NCBI GenBank assembly: GCA_937864035.1
Contig: CALMIO010000004.1
Location: 186,001 to 250,000 of the forward strand
Source of the DNA: an uncultured Pseudomonadota bacterium
GTDB lineage: Bacteria > Bdellovibrionota_C > UBA2361 > CALMIO01
Direction: 5' to 3'
Length of the DNA stretch: 64,000 nt
The notes under the pieces were generated by a model. That model had not been told where the DNA came from. It did not search any database and was given only the letters and a program-made list of their open reading frames with translations. A program made the translations under genes and the position numbers. Shown piece by piece: positions 8,534-18,044 of this stretch; positions within the stretch are counted from its first letter, which is position 1, and the number at the start of each line of letters is the position of its first letter.

Positions 8534-8803
8534 TCAAAGAATTTTTTGTTTCTTCGGACGAAAGCATGCTTCTTTTATTTTGCAAAATTCTTCTATAGGA
8601 TTATGAAAGTTGTTAGTGTTTAATGGGCAGATTCTCTCTGATAAGGAGAAAGCGCAAAAGGGATTTAATTTTTGCTTTGACGGTTGATTAAAGGCTTCAA
8701 TAATTTTCGGAAGCGAACAGATCGCATCAGATAAGATTGTTCGATTTTTAATCTCAATATAAATCTTATTTTGATAGTTATTGGAGAGTCCTGATGGAGA
8801 AAA
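8534..8803 (-). pseudogene. Possible C-terminal gene fragment, no start codon
   Basis: Eighty-nine open codons on the minus strand end at TGA 8536-8534 and contain NKIYIEIKNRTILSDAICS and KQKLNPFCAFSLSERI. The composition is protein-like for AT-rich DNA, but there is no ATG, GTG or TTG start in frame and a TAG closes the frame at 8804-8806. It is either the tail of a decayed gene or chance. I recognise no family. Confidence 0.28.
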
Positions 8804-9014
8804 CTAAGATTTTCCGATGGCAAATTTTATGTTACGCAGAAACTATAGCTTTGTGCCCATTTGCAATTGATTTTACTAGAAGGTTTTTGTAGAGCATAAT
8901 TTAGGATTTTGTTTGCTTTTGTTCTCAAAAGAATTTGACGGATTGACGAAGCTAATAGAGGATAGTTGTTTTTATTTAAATTGCTATTGTGAGGAAAAGT
9001 AGTTTTTATTTTAC

Positions 9015-9043
9015 CTATTTTTTCTCTAAAAAGAAAAAAATAG
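9015..9043. terminator. Hairpin after the Nudix-like gene, same family as 6797-6830
   Basis: CTATTTTTTCT (from 9015) pairs with AGAAAAAAATAG (to 9043) around a short loop, with one unpaired base. It lies 25 bases past the stop of the minus-strand gene at 9069 and resembles the palindrome beside the decayed paralogue fragment. A rho-independent terminator role is plausible. Confidence 0.5.
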
Positions 9044-9068
9044 ATTTATGAATAAAAGTAATTAATAG

Positions 9069-9716
9069 TTAAGAAGCAATCCAAGGTCGGTAAATTCCCA
9101 GAAACTTCTTTTCTTCCATCAAGCTAAAGGCTGTTTTGAGCGGCATTATTTGATCTTGAAACATTCTAAATTCCCCATCTGGAACCCCTTGTTGTTTATG
9201 ATCCTTTTCTAAGGGTTGTACTTTTTGGGCTTCTTCTGGTTTTATAAAATACAGAGAGACTCCTTGTTCTAAAACAGCTAAATTTTTGAAATCTGTTGAT
9301 CTGAAATTGGTATTTAAAAAGTAGGTTATTCTCAGTATTGTTTGGTTATTTTCATCTTGCTCGCAGATAGCATTTATCAACTGTATCTTGCTTGAGGATA
9401 TTTTAATAAGTTCCTGTATATTATCTCCGAGCTCTTTGCCAACTTCTCTGATAAGGGCGTTGTTGTAAGCTGAGAATAGGCAATTTTCTGCTTGAGAAAG
9501 TTCCTCTGGTTTTAATTTTCCGTGAGTTGATGGTTGCAACAGGGCGTCCGCCCAACTATCACTTTGAGCTCGTTTTGTTAGGACGATTACGGGTGCGCCT
9601 TCTTCTGTTTTAGCTGATATAAATAGCGCGACAGTTGATTGAGGGGAGAGAACTAGCTGAGCTAAAGAGAGAAATTGTTCGCTTGATTGAGATTGGTAAG
9701 TTTGTGTTGATGCCAT
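9069..9716 (-). CDS. Divergent Nudix-like protein
   Basis: A 215-residue soluble protein. Strands like VALFISAKTEEGAPVIVLTKR (about residues 29-48) are followed by ALIREVGKELGDN (about 91-103). That second segment resembles the end of a Nudix box (REUxEExG), with Lys in place of the first acidic residue of the EE pair. This suggests a Nudix (nucleoside diphosphate-X hydrolase) fold with altered or lost metal binding. The usual upstream Gly-x5-Glu part is only weakly matched. ATG 9716 is the clear start; no strong Shine-Dalgarno is visible. It stands alone, and a fragment of a second copy lies 2.2 kb away. Function unknown. Confidence 0.5.
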   Translation of the reverse strand: MASTQTYQSQSSEQFLSLAQLVLSPQSTVALFISAKTEEGAPVIVLTKRAQSDSWADALLQPSTHGKLKPEELSQAENCLFSAYNNALIREVGKELGDNIQELIKISSSKIQLINAICEQDENNQTILRITYFLNTNFRSTDFKNLAVLEQGVSLYFIKPEEAQKVQPLEKDHKQQGVPDGEFRMFQDQIMPLKTAFSLMEEKKFLGIYRPWIAS

Positions 9717-9931
9717 AAAGTAAAACTAATTTTATTAATTTTTAAATTGCTTACTTACATAATCAGCTGTTTTAAAGCAGATTAGCTGTTTTTTTTAGAA
9801 GGGATGATTTTTACTTAGTAATCATTGTTACTTGTAATCGTAATAGGTAAAGTAATTATTTTATCATTTTGTGGATCTTTGTCAAGAAAAATAGGTCAAG
9901 CTTTTTGATTTTTGATTGAATTTATCTCCGC

Positions 9932-10678
9932 TTGTCAAAGGTGTTATTGGGCTATAGTGTGAATCTAAAGATAGGGCAGATTATTTTATTTGAAAGTAAC
10001 CGTTACTTTGTCCTTAACAAGCCGCCAGCGATGCATAGCGTGATGCGCGCCAACAACCCCAAGGGCGATTCAATTGCCAAACTGCTTTTAGATTATAATC
10101 CGATTTTTACCGAAGCCGCCCCAAAGCCAATTGATGGAGGGCTTGTTAATAGGCTTGATTTTGAAACAAGCGGAGTGATGATAGCTGCAAAAGATCGCCG
10201 CAGTTGGAGCGATTTTAAAGATTTTGAAAAGGAAGGAGTATTTTTAAAAACTTATTTAGCTTTGGTTGAAGGAAGTTTCCCGGATGGCAGAGCTCAACTT
10301 GAGCATTTTTTAGGTTCGCGTTATCGCCGTTCTAGTAGGGTTATTGTTATTGAGGGTGATCGTCCGCCACCAAAAAGATTTGTTAGAGTTAGTTGCGAGG
10401 TATTGGCGATAAAGCCTTTACAGTTTGGAGGGCGCTCTTTAACGGTGGTAGAGGTAAAAATTGAGCGTGGCGCTCGCCATCAGATTCGCGCTCAATTGGC
10501 GGCTAGTGGCCATCCTTTAGCAGGAGATCTGTTATATGGCGCGAAATTTTCTTTAAATCAGCTAGGCATTTATTATCCGGCTCGTTTTGTTTTACATGGT
10601 TTTTGTTTTAGTTGCGCTCGTGATCTTGAGGGTTTGCCAAAAAATTTGACGGCGCCCGTTCCGGAGATTTTGCGTTAA
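9932..10678 (+). CDS. RluA-family pseudouridine synthase
   Basis: A 248-residue RNA pseudouridine synthase of the RluA/RsuA superfamily. FVLNKPPAMHS (about 26-36) is the usual entry motif. The catalytic segment is NRLDFETSG (73-81) with Asp76; the common His before Arg is replaced by Asn. The C-terminal RNA-binding core is ARHQIRAQLAASGHPLAGD (about 181-199), followed by LLYG. The enzyme isomerises uridines in rRNA or tRNA, but the target cannot be read from sequence. No S4 domain is present. The start is uncertain: TTG 9932 is the longest choice, but GTG or TTG codons up to about 9960 would also keep the whole fold. Confidence 0.87.
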   Translation: MSKVLLGYSVNLKIGQIILFESNRYFVLNKPPAMHSVMRANNPKGDSIAKLLLDYNPIFTEAAPKPIDGGLVNRLDFETSGVMIAAKDRRSWSDFKDFEKEGVFLKTYLALVEGSFPDGRAQLEHFLGSRYRRSSRVIVIEGDRPPPKRFVRVSCEVLAIKPLQFGGRSLTVVEVKIERGARHQIRAQLAASGHPLAGDLLYGAKFSLNQLGIYYPARFVLHGFCFSCARDLEGLPKNLTAPVPEILR

Positions 10679-10821
10679 CCAGAAATTATCATTTTTTTGG
10701 TTTTAATTATTTTATCTTTAACCATTTGTTTAAAAAGAGTTTTTCAATTTTGTTGGGTTAAACTAACCGTTTTTGAAAGATGTGCTACTTTAGTTTTTTT
10801 GGTGTTTAATAATTTTAATAT

Positions 10822-12591
10822 TTAAAGTTTATGCTTATAACACCAATAATAGAGGACAAATAGGCTCCAAGCTTGCCAACGTTGTTCACGAGTATTGTTT
10901 GGCATGGTGCTGAGATTAAAAATATGGCTAGCTTGTGATCTAGAGAGATATTGATCAAGTTTGGTTGAGCCGATTGGAAGGTTTAATAAGGCGTTAAAAA
11001 TTGAGGAGGCTTTCTTAAGAAAATCACCGATTGGAACCGAAAATCCCATTTTTGATCTTTGCATTACGTCCGGCGGCAGAGGCTCTCTGAAACTCTCTTT
11101 CAGGAGATATTTTGTTTGTTGGTTGTCTTTAATCTTTAGATTGTCCGGGAGAGATTTAGCGAATTGCCAAAGATTTAGATCGAGAAATGGAAATCTGCCC
11201 TCTAGTCCGAAGCGCATCAGAATTTTATCTGCTTTCATCATTAAATTTTCTGGCAACCAAGTTTTTTGATCGAAATTTAGCATTGCTTCCAGAAGGCTTG
11301 GCGCCGGTTGAAAATGCTTTAATGTTCTTAGGTGTTGGGGCGGGATAGTTTGCGGCGCGCAAAAGAGCTTTTCTGGAGCATCTTTAAAATAAGACAACTT
11401 TGATAGATATTGATCGAAAATAACATGAGCTGGAGGAGGACGTTTTACGAGATCGGCATAATACGAATATCCAGCAAAAAGCTCGTCGCTTCCTTCGCCT
11501 GAAAGCACCACCTTTGCGTTTCCGACTATTGATTGGCACATTTTGAAAAGTGGGAAACAAGCAGCATCAGCTAGTGGCTCGTCAATTGCTTCTATAATTT
11601 GATCGAGCTCACCAAACAGTTCATCCGCCGATGTGACAACTTCGACTAACTTTAAGGCGAATTTATCGGCAACTTGGCGAGCATATTCGAATTCATTGAT
11701 CTCTTTAAATCCTATGCAAAAAGCAAGCATTTTGGTATTAAGCTTTTTTAGTGTGTAAGCAATAATGCTTGAATCAACACCGCCACTTAACAGCAGGGCA
11801 ATGGGCGCTTCTCCCATCAGTTGAGATTGAACAGAGTTTGTTAGTATTTGCCTTAGTTGCTCTTTGATATCACCTAAGTTAGTGGAAACATTTTGTGGCG
11901 ATTGATAACCATCTGCGTAGTAAATAGTTTGTGTTTTAAGAGGGGCGTTTTTAGCAACATTAATCTTTATAATATGAGCTGGTTCTAACTTGTGCACCTC
12001 TTTGAAGATGGTTAGTGGAGCTTGAATATAGCGATAAACAAGGTAATCTTGTATGCCGAGAGGATCTAGCGTGAGCGAGCAACAATCTAGCTTGATAAAT
12101 GCTTTGACTTCAGAAGCAAAAATTATTTTATCTTGATCTTCATAGATATATAGCGGTTTGATTCCTATCCTGTCTCTGACAAGAAAAATTTGATTATTGC
12201 GGTTATCCCAAAGGCAGATCGCAAACATACCATTGAGTTGCTCGAAAGCTTTGGCGCCGATCTCTTCGTAAAGCCTTAAAATTACCTCGGTGTCAGAGTC
12301 GGTTTTAAAAATCGCTCCTTTTTGTTTAAGCTCTTCCTTAAGCTCTTTGTAGTTGTATATTTCGCCATTAAAGACGATTCCAATTTTGCCGTTGGCTGAA
12401 TATATTGGTTGATTGCCACCGGCTCTATCGACAATCGCCAAGCGGGTATTTAAAAATCCCATGTTCCCAGAGAGGTGAAAGCCAACGTCGTCAGGACCAC
12501 GGTGCTTTAACCGGTTTGCCAACCGATCTAGCAAAACTTGCTCGACGCGAGCGCCAGGATTTTTATAAATTATTCCTGCAATTCCACACAT
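10822..12591 (-). CDS. asnB: Asparagine synthetase (glutamine-hydrolysing)
   Basis: A 589-residue class B asparagine synthetase. It starts MCGIAGII, placing the glutaminase nucleophile at Cys2, with RGPDD (31-35) and FNGEIYNY in the amidotransferase domain. The ATP pyrophosphatase loop is SGGVDSS (269-275), and LSGEGSDELFAGY follows. It transfers ammonia from glutamine to aspartate. Many such enzymes in glycan clusters amidate sugars or sugar acids rather than make free asparagine. It starts nine bases after the giant glycosyltransferase stops, so the two form an operon, favouring a polysaccharide role. An AGGCAG lies six bases before the ATG. Confidence 0.9.
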   Translation of the reverse strand: MCGIAGIIYKNPGARVEQVLLDRLANRLKHRGPDDVGFHLSGNMGFLNTRLAIVDRAGGNQPIYSANGKIGIVFNGEIYNYKELKEELKQKGAIFKTDSDTEVILRLYEEIGAKAFEQLNGMFAICLWDNRNNQIFLVRDRIGIKPLYIYEDQDKIIFASEVKAFIKLDCCSLTLDPLGIQDYLVYRYIQAPLTIFKEVHKLEPAHIIKINVAKNAPLKTQTIYYADGYQSPQNVSTNLGDIKEQLRQILTNSVQSQLMGEAPIALLLSGGVDSSIIAYTLKKLNTKMLAFCIGFKEINEFEYARQVADKFALKLVEVVTSADELFGELDQIIEAIDEPLADAACFPLFKMCQSIVGNAKVVLSGEGSDELFAGYSYYADLVKRPPPAHVIFDQYLSKLSYFKDAPEKLFCAPQTIPPQHLRTLKHFQPAPSLLEAMLNFDQKTWLPENLMMKADKILMRFGLEGRFPFLDLNLWQFAKSLPDNLKIKDNQQTKYLLKESFREPLPPDVMQRSKMGFSVPIGDFLKKASSIFNALLNLPIGSTKLDQYLSRSQASHIFNLSTMPNNTREQRWQAWSLFVLYYWCYKHKL

Positions 12592-12599
12592 AAATCTGC

Positions 12600-15500
12600 C
12601 TATCTGGCGTTTTCGGCGATAATTTTCTGCCAGCGATCGATAAAGCGATCATGATTGAATATGTCAGCGGCTAAAGCTCGCGAACGCTCGGCGATTTTGA
12701 GCATTTGATTGTGGTTGCGCGTCAAATAAATCAGATAATCTCCGAGCTCTTCGGGATCATCCGAGTAAAAGCCGTTTATTTGATTGGTAATAAACATCTC
12801 AACGTCATGATTCTTTAGGCTGACGGTCACTAGTCCTGCCATCATTGCTTCGCCGCGTGAACGCGGCATTGGAGAGCGCACAGTTGGATTAAAATAGATC
12901 GAATACTGGCGAATGGTGTTGATATAATTTCGATACTTAACTGTGGCTCCTAGATTATCGTTAATTGGCCATCCAAATAGTGGTTCTGGTACATCAAGAG
13001 AATTTAGTTCTATATTTTCTTCCATTAGTTTTTCTTTAACTTTTTTAAAAGCTTTGTAACCGCGGTAGTGCGGCCTTTCATGGATTGGATCTCCAAGCGA
13101 TAAAATGCCGCGGACGTAAGTCGCTGGCGCATATTCAGTTGGATCAAAACCTTGCCAAATCACAGTTGATCTTTTAAATCCCCACTCTCGTTGCGCTTGA
13201 TAAGAGTTGCAAATGACCAGGGTGTTTCCCAGAAGCTCAACTAAACGTTGGCGAGATTTTTCGATGGCGGCGCCTTCCAGTTGTGGCGGGCAACTGCTCA
13301 AGAATTGTCCGTAAAATTGCGGCGTTCCGTGGCAAATAGCGACTATTGGAATAGTTAAATTATGCAGGCACCACAAAAAATTTTCCCCCCAATCGCTACC
13401 AATAACGCCATTGCACAAATTGCTATCTAAAACATTTTCGTCAAAGTGCAGAATAGCCAAATCGTAATTATTGGGGTTAATCGTATTTTTACCCGCTAAA
13501 GTTACGTTTTGTAGCAATGGTCGTTTGTTAAATCCCCAATTAGTAGTAAAGGTTGTTCCCAGATCGGTTAGTAATGTGAATTGGTGTTTTGTTTTATGAA
13601 TCTCATATTGGTGTGGATGGTGCCATGGATATGATATTATTTTTTTTGGCGTCGAGGGGATTGCTTGGAGAGATGGCCAAATTATCTGGTGTAATTCGTG
13701 ATCTAGCCAATCGCGATCGGCGTTTTCTTTAATTGCATATACATCTAGCCAAGCAAGAATTCGTTTGTAGGTGTCATTAACCCAGCGGCGAGCTATAAAT
13801 TTTAATTCCGGATGTTTTTCAATTAGTCGCCTGAAGTTTTTGATAGATTTTACTGGCTGATTGCTATTATTACTGGCAGAAGGAGGGTGTGAAATGTGCA
13901 TTGAAAATGCTTGTTCGGTGAAATGTATTTTTAATCCCTTTTTGTACAGGCGGTATCCCATCTCGATATCTTCCCAGCCGAAGCCGGAATCGGCTTTGGC
14001 TGAATATGAAAAGAGAGAGTCAAATAACGGTTCCTCAATGGCTAATTTCTTTATTGAAAAGTTGCGGGTAACACAGTTTAAAAAGGAATTGAGATTTATT
14101 TTATCCTGTTGATTTGATTCTGCTGAGACTAAAAGCTGGTTTTTCTGTACTTTCGCGACCGCTTCAAGGGGATCTTCTTGTTTTGTTTCAAGATTTATGT
14201 AGCCTATCGAAACATCGCATTCGGCAAAAAGATATGATTTTAAATGTTCTTCTAAAAACTTCTCATTCACCACGCAGTCGGCGTCGATGATGAAAATAAT
14301 CTCTCCGCTGGCGGCCGCGATCCCCCTTTCGCGCGAAAGGCAATTTCCTAAGTTTTCGCTATTTTTATCGACGATTAGTTTAATGTTTTTTTGGTATTTT
14401 TTTGACAGCTCGGCCGATACGCGCTCGGCTTCCCTCGCCGAATTATCAGGCGAGCAGTCGTCAATCAGCACAATCTCGATCTCTCCCGGATAGGTTTGCC
14501 TGAAAAAAGATTCAAGAAAAAATCGAACTTCTTTTTCTTTTTTGTACAAAATTGAAACTATAGATAATTTTGGAAGTAAGGTTGATAGAAAGCTGTTGAT
14601 GCCTTCTTCTAGTAAGCTCGCAAATTGATCTATTGGTTTGTTTTTAATTGGTGGTTTAAGGCTAAAAGTTGACCGTTGTGTAAGGCCAAAGGTGTTATTT
14701 TGCGCGGTTATTATAAAATCGACCGCTTTTAAAACGTCTTGTTTCCCTTTGTTGATTGTTTTGATGCGGCCGGTGTCAAAAAAATGTAGAGTATTAATTG
14801 GTAAATCTTGTGTTTTAATTGATTGTTGGTTTTCATCCGCGTAAAGAAAGATCGGCATGTAGAGCCTTTGCGCGGCGGCTATAAAGGCGCGAAATTCGTG
14901 TAAGTTTTGATCGGAAATTATTAAAAAGGCGTGGCAATGACGAGCTCGGTTGTGAAGCAAATGATACCAATCTTCGCTCGCGAAAGCGAAATGGTTGATC
15001 GTCAATTTTGAACCACTATTTAGATGTTTGGTGAGAGTGTCTGTTTTGGCGCGGAGTTCTTGGTAGCTGTCTCTTGAATAAATGATCCCTAAATTGATGG
15101 TTGAGGCTGATAGCTTTGCGGCAATTGATGATAAAGTTTCCGTGCGTGGTTGAATAATCTCGGGGGCTTGAAAATATTCCAAGCCGCAAGAGAGCTTATC
15201 TAGAGCTGGGTTGTAAGGTAGTAGCTTGATAAGCCCGTTTTTTGTGGAGATTTTTTTGCCACAGATTACTAAGGGAGGCGGTGAATTTTTATAGATTGGT
15301 TGTAGGGTAATTGAGTACCAATGATTTTTTTCTAATGTTGTTTTTGCTTTGGATTGATTAATGATTTCAAAAGGAGCTCCCTCTTGAATTTGGCTCATCT
15401 CAATTTCCCAATCGTTTGAGTTTGAATCGGGCGAATTTAGATCTCGCAGGGATATTTTGAGTTTGCCCTGATAGATTGAATAATGAGTGCCAAAATACAT

Positions 15501-16295
15501 CCTTAGGCTTTCTAAAACATTGCCGTCACCATGAAGATAGAAGGAGTAATGTTGATTACTTTTTAAGGTGAGGTGTGTGTCTTGGAAATGTTTGCAGTCT
15601 GTGCTGTAAAAGCAGGAGCTCTCTCTATCGGTGGTTTGATAAGATACTTTAGGAATAATCAGCTCCTCTTTGATTAAGTGGAGTAGTTGGTTTGGGTTGA
15701 TTTGGCTCTGGTTAAAGAGAGAGAGTTTCGTCCAATGTTCGCTTAATTGATACGTTTCGCTAGAGGTCTGTGGTGTTTGTTCTTTTTCCGAGTTTATCTC
15801 AAGTAAATTTTGTTTGCTTGAGCCCCAAAGCGCCACGTGGTTATTAGCGGTTGCTTGCTCGCAATTGAGTTCTGCCCAGAGAGTTGTTTCTCGCGATATC
15901 TTTAAATCTTCAATTTTGAAAATGGCATAGTTGTTATCTGAAAGTTCGGCGCACTCTAAACTATTTTGATGAAGTATTTTTCCATTTTTGCGGTCAAATA
16001 TCTTAAGTCGAAGTTGGCATTGATTTTTTCTTCCTGAGGTGCCGATTTTAACTCCTAGCCAATGTAAATTTCCAGCAGAGAAGGAGAGAGCAAATACGGC
16101 TTTCAATTTACTTTGATTAAGCCCTAACGCTTCTATTTTTTGGTGGTTAATATTTGATTGATGAAGATCAATTAAAGGATTGGCTGAGTTGCTTTCCGTC
16201 AAAGAAGCCACAAAGCAATCTGGCAGAAAATATATTTTTTCGCCGTTTAGCAGGTTGTTTTTTGCGAATCTTGCCGCCGATCTAATAAATGCCAT
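12600..16295 (-). CDS. Multidomain glycosyltransferase (GT2 plus C-terminal GT)
   Basis: A 1231-residue protein. Residues 1 to about 400 are beta-rich and unassigned, possibly carbohydrate-binding. About 400-540 looks Rossmann-like (LNLGIIYSRDSYQELR onward). A GT-A family 2 domain starts near 573 (SIVSILYKKEKEVRFF), with VLIDDCSPDNS and the DxD-type IIDADCVV near 672. The C-terminal third resembles a GT-B family: FKRSTVIWQGFDP, RGILSLGDPIHERPHYRG, and the acceptor-end segment RSRGEAMMAGLVTV. It probably adds more than one sugar to a surface polysaccharide. It is followed by asnB and diverges from the Wzm/Wzt exporter 122 bases away. No membrane segment is evident, so cytoplasmic face. Confidence 0.8.
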   Translation of the reverse strand: MAFIRSAARFAKNNLLNGEKIYFLPDCFVASLTESNSANPLIDLHQSNINHQKIEALGLNQSKLKAVFALSFSAGNLHWLGVKIGTSGRKNQCQLRLKIFDRKNGKILHQNSLECAELSDNNYAIFKIEDLKISRETTLWAELNCEQATANNHVALWGSSKQNLLEINSEKEQTPQTSSETYQLSEHWTKLSLFNQSQINPNQLLHLIKEELIIPKVSYQTTDRESSCFYSTDCKHFQDTHLTLKSNQHYSFYLHGDGNVLESLRMYFGTHYSIYQGKLKISLRDLNSPDSNSNDWEIEMSQIQEGAPFEIINQSKAKTTLEKNHWYSITLQPIYKNSPPPLVICGKKISTKNGLIKLLPYNPALDKLSCGLEYFQAPEIIQPRTETLSSIAAKLSASTINLGIIYSRDSYQELRAKTDTLTKHLNSGSKLTINHFAFASEDWYHLLHNRARHCHAFLIISDQNLHEFRAFIAAAQRLYMPIFLYADENQQSIKTQDLPINTLHFFDTGRIKTINKGKQDVLKAVDFIITAQNNTFGLTQRSTFSLKPPIKNKPIDQFASLLEEGINSFLSTLLPKLSIVSILYKKEKEVRFFLESFFRQTYPGEIEIVLIDDCSPDNSAREAERVSAELSKKYQKNIKLIVDKNSENLGNCLSRERGIAAASGEIIFIIDADCVVNEKFLEEHLKSYLFAECDVSIGYINLETKQEDPLEAVAKVQKNQLLVSAESNQQDKINLNSFLNCVTRNFSIKKLAIEEPLFDSLFSYSAKADSGFGWEDIEMGYRLYKKGLKIHFTEQAFSMHISHPPSASNNSNQPVKSIKNFRRLIEKHPELKFIARRWVNDTYKRILAWLDVYAIKENADRDWLDHELHQIIWPSLQAIPSTPKKIISYPWHHPHQYEIHKTKHQFTLLTDLGTTFTTNWGFNKRPLLQNVTLAGKNTINPNNYDLAILHFDENVLDSNLCNGVIGSDWGENFLWCLHNLTIPIVAICHGTPQFYGQFLSSCPPQLEGAAIEKSRQRLVELLGNTLVICNSYQAQREWGFKRSTVIWQGFDPTEYAPATYVRGILSLGDPIHERPHYRGYKAFKKVKEKLMEENIELNSLDVPEPLFGWPINDNLGATVKYRNYINTIRQYSIYFNPTVRSPMPRSRGEAMMAGLVTVSLKNHDVEMFITNQINGFYSDDPEELGDYLIYLTRNHNQMLKIAERSRALAADIFNHDRFIDRWQKIIAENAR

Positions 16296-16417
16296 CTTTA
16301 ATAATAACCAGAATTTTAGTAAAGTTGGAGAGAAGTCTTAAGTTTATTAGCCGAATCTAGAGTTAAAATTTTCAATTTAAGCAAGCATATCATTTTGCTC
16401 TTTAAATTAAAACCGTT

Positions 16418-17206
16418 GTGCCAAGGTTATTGATAGATTTTTTTGCCCAAGCTTATTCATATCGGCACTATCTTGTCCAATCTGTTAGGCGCGATCTCGC
16501 TAAGAAATATAAACGATCCTCTCTTGGTTATGTTTGGACTATGCTTCATCCATTAGCGATGATGCTGATTATGAGCTTTGTGATGTCGCACGTTGTTAGA
16601 GTACAGATGAAAGATTACGCGGTTTTTTTTCTGGCTGCTGTTTTGCCTTGGAATTATTTTAATAGTACCTCAATGATGTCGCTAAATAGTATTCGTGCCA
16701 ATGCTAAGCTTTTCAGCCAGATTCCGATACCAAAATATCTTTTTATTTTATCAATCTCTGCCTCGAATTTGGTAAATTTTCTGCTAGCTCTCGTGCCGCT
16801 AGTTTTGGTGATGGCTATAACTGGCAAAGAAATTAGTCCGACGATATTATTTTTCCCCTTTTTATTATTACCTCTTTATATAATTACTATTAGCGTTGCT
16901 ATGTTGCTCGCCGTTAGTAATATTTTTTTTGAAGACACTTTGCACCTCGCGGAAGTCGGAATGCAGGCGATGTATTTTCTTTTGCCAATTATTTATCCAC
17001 CCTCTATGATACCTGATCGGGTTAGTAATATTTTAAGCCTTAACCCACTTTTTTTTCAGATTCAATCTATTAGAAATATATTTTATCTGGGAGAGATGCC
17101 TAATTTGTTCTTTTTCTTTTTAAATTTAGGAGTGGCTCTTGTTGTTTTGTTTTTTGCTTTAAAGATATTTAAGAGAGCCGAGGATAAATTGCTTTATTTT
17201 ATTTAG
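16418..17206 (+). CDS. wzm: ABC-2 type polysaccharide exporter, permease
   Basis: A 262-residue permease with six hydrophobic segments. The N-terminal amphipathic part ends in the family signature RRDLAKKYKRSSLGYVW (about 24-40), with LPLYIITISVAM and FLLPIIYPPSMIP later. Wzm-type permeases pair with Wzt ATPases to move undecaprenyl-linked O-antigen or capsule across the inner membrane. The next gene, four bases on, is that ATPase. GTG 16418 is the start. The divergent glycosyltransferase-asnB operon suggests one polysaccharide unit; no initiating transferase or ligase is in view. Confidence 0.88.
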   Translation: MPRLLIDFFAQAYSYRHYLVQSVRRDLAKKYKRSSLGYVWTMLHPLAMMLIMSFVMSHVVRVQMKDYAVFFLAAVLPWNYFNSTSMMSLNSIRANAKLFSQIPIPKYLFILSISASNLVNFLLALVPLVLVMAITGKEISPTILFFPFLLLPLYIITISVAMLLAVSNIFFEDTLHLAEVGMQAMYFLLPIIYPPSMIPDRVSNILSLNPLFFQIQSIRNIFYLGEMPNLFFFFLNLGVALVVLFFALKIFKRAEDKLLYFI

Positions 17207-17210
17207 CCGA

Positions 17211-18044
17211 ATGTTATCTCAATCAGATATTAATAAGGTGTCAGTTCGGGCTGATCTTGATTGTAAGGTGGGGAAAGACCCTATGGATTCTTCTTTGGCA
17301 GTATCAGTGAATAATGTTACAGTAAGTTATAGGCGTTATCACCAACCAGCAAGTTCTTTAAAAGAGAGCGTTATTAGAATCTTTAAACGTCGAAAAACTC
17401 CGCGCTATTCGCAGTTTAATGCTTTAGAGGATGTGTCTTTCTCCGTTAAAAAGGGAGAGATTTTCGCTATTATAGGAAGTAATGGTTGCGGCAAGAGCAC
17501 TTTGTTAAAAGTCTTGGCTGGGGTTTTAACTCCTTCGGCTGGCAAGATATCTGCTTGCGGTTCGATCGCTTCTTTAATTGAGCTCGGCGCTGGTTTTGAT
17601 TCTGAGCTGACAGCTATTGAGAATATTTTTTTACATGCGGCTTTGCATCGTAAACCTAAAAAAGCCGTTGAAAGTAAGATTTCGAAGATCATTGATTTTG
17701 CTGAGTTGCATGATTTTGCCGATACTCCGGTTAAGTATTACTCTTCCGGAATGTATGCTAGGCTTGGTTTTGCTGTTGCTATCGATATTGATCCCGATAT
17801 TCTACTAGTTGATGAGATCTTGGCGGTTGGCGATGATCGCTTTCAAGAAAAGTGCAAACAAGCTTTTCGAGATTTTATTCTCCGAGGCAAGACGATTATT
17901 TGGGTAACTCATAACATGGGTTTTGTTGCCGAGCAGGCACATCGCGCCTTGTTGCTTCAAAAGGGTCGGGTGCTCTATATGGGTGATCCTAAAGAAGCTG
18001 TCAAGCTTTATTTAGATCCGAGTTATCAAACGGCTTTAGCTTAA
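17211..18044 (+). CDS. wzt: ABC-2 type polysaccharide exporter, ATPase
   Basis: A 277-residue ABC ATPase. Walker A is GSNGCGKSTLLK, the signature is YSSGMYARLGFA, and Walker B is DILLVDEILAVGD. The order KESV..KRRKTPRYSQFNAL..VSF before Walker A is typical of Wzt/TagH exporters. The C-terminal carbohydrate-binding domain of O9a-type Wzt is absent. ATG 17211 lies four bases after wzm, suggesting coupling. ATG 17283 is an alternative: it has GGGGA upstream and its start, MDSSLAVSVNNVTVSYR, fits the family better. The 3' end overlaps the convergent gapA by nine bases, leaving no room for a separate terminator. Confidence 0.9.
   Translation: MLSQSDINKVSVRADLDCKVGKDPMDSSLAVSVNNVTVSYRRYHQPASSLKESVIRIFKRRKTPRYSQFNALEDVSFSVKKGEIFAIIGSNGCGKSTLLKVLAGVLTPSAGKISACGSIASLIELGAGFDSELTAIENIFLHAALHRKPKKAVESKISKIIDFAELHDFADTPVKYYSSGMYARLGFAVAIDIDPDILLVDEILAVGDDRFQEKCKQAFRDFILRGKTIIWVTHNMGFVAEQAHRALLLQKGRVLYMGDPKEAVKLYLDPSYQTALA

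Larger units (their letters stand above)
8533..9068. other. Gap with a possible gene fragment and a terminator-like hairpin
   Basis: No intact gene in 536 bases. On the minus strand, 8534-8803 is an open frame without a start codon (listed separately). A hairpin at 9015-9043 follows the Nudix-like gene. Between these I see nothing else I can support. Confidence 0.45.
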
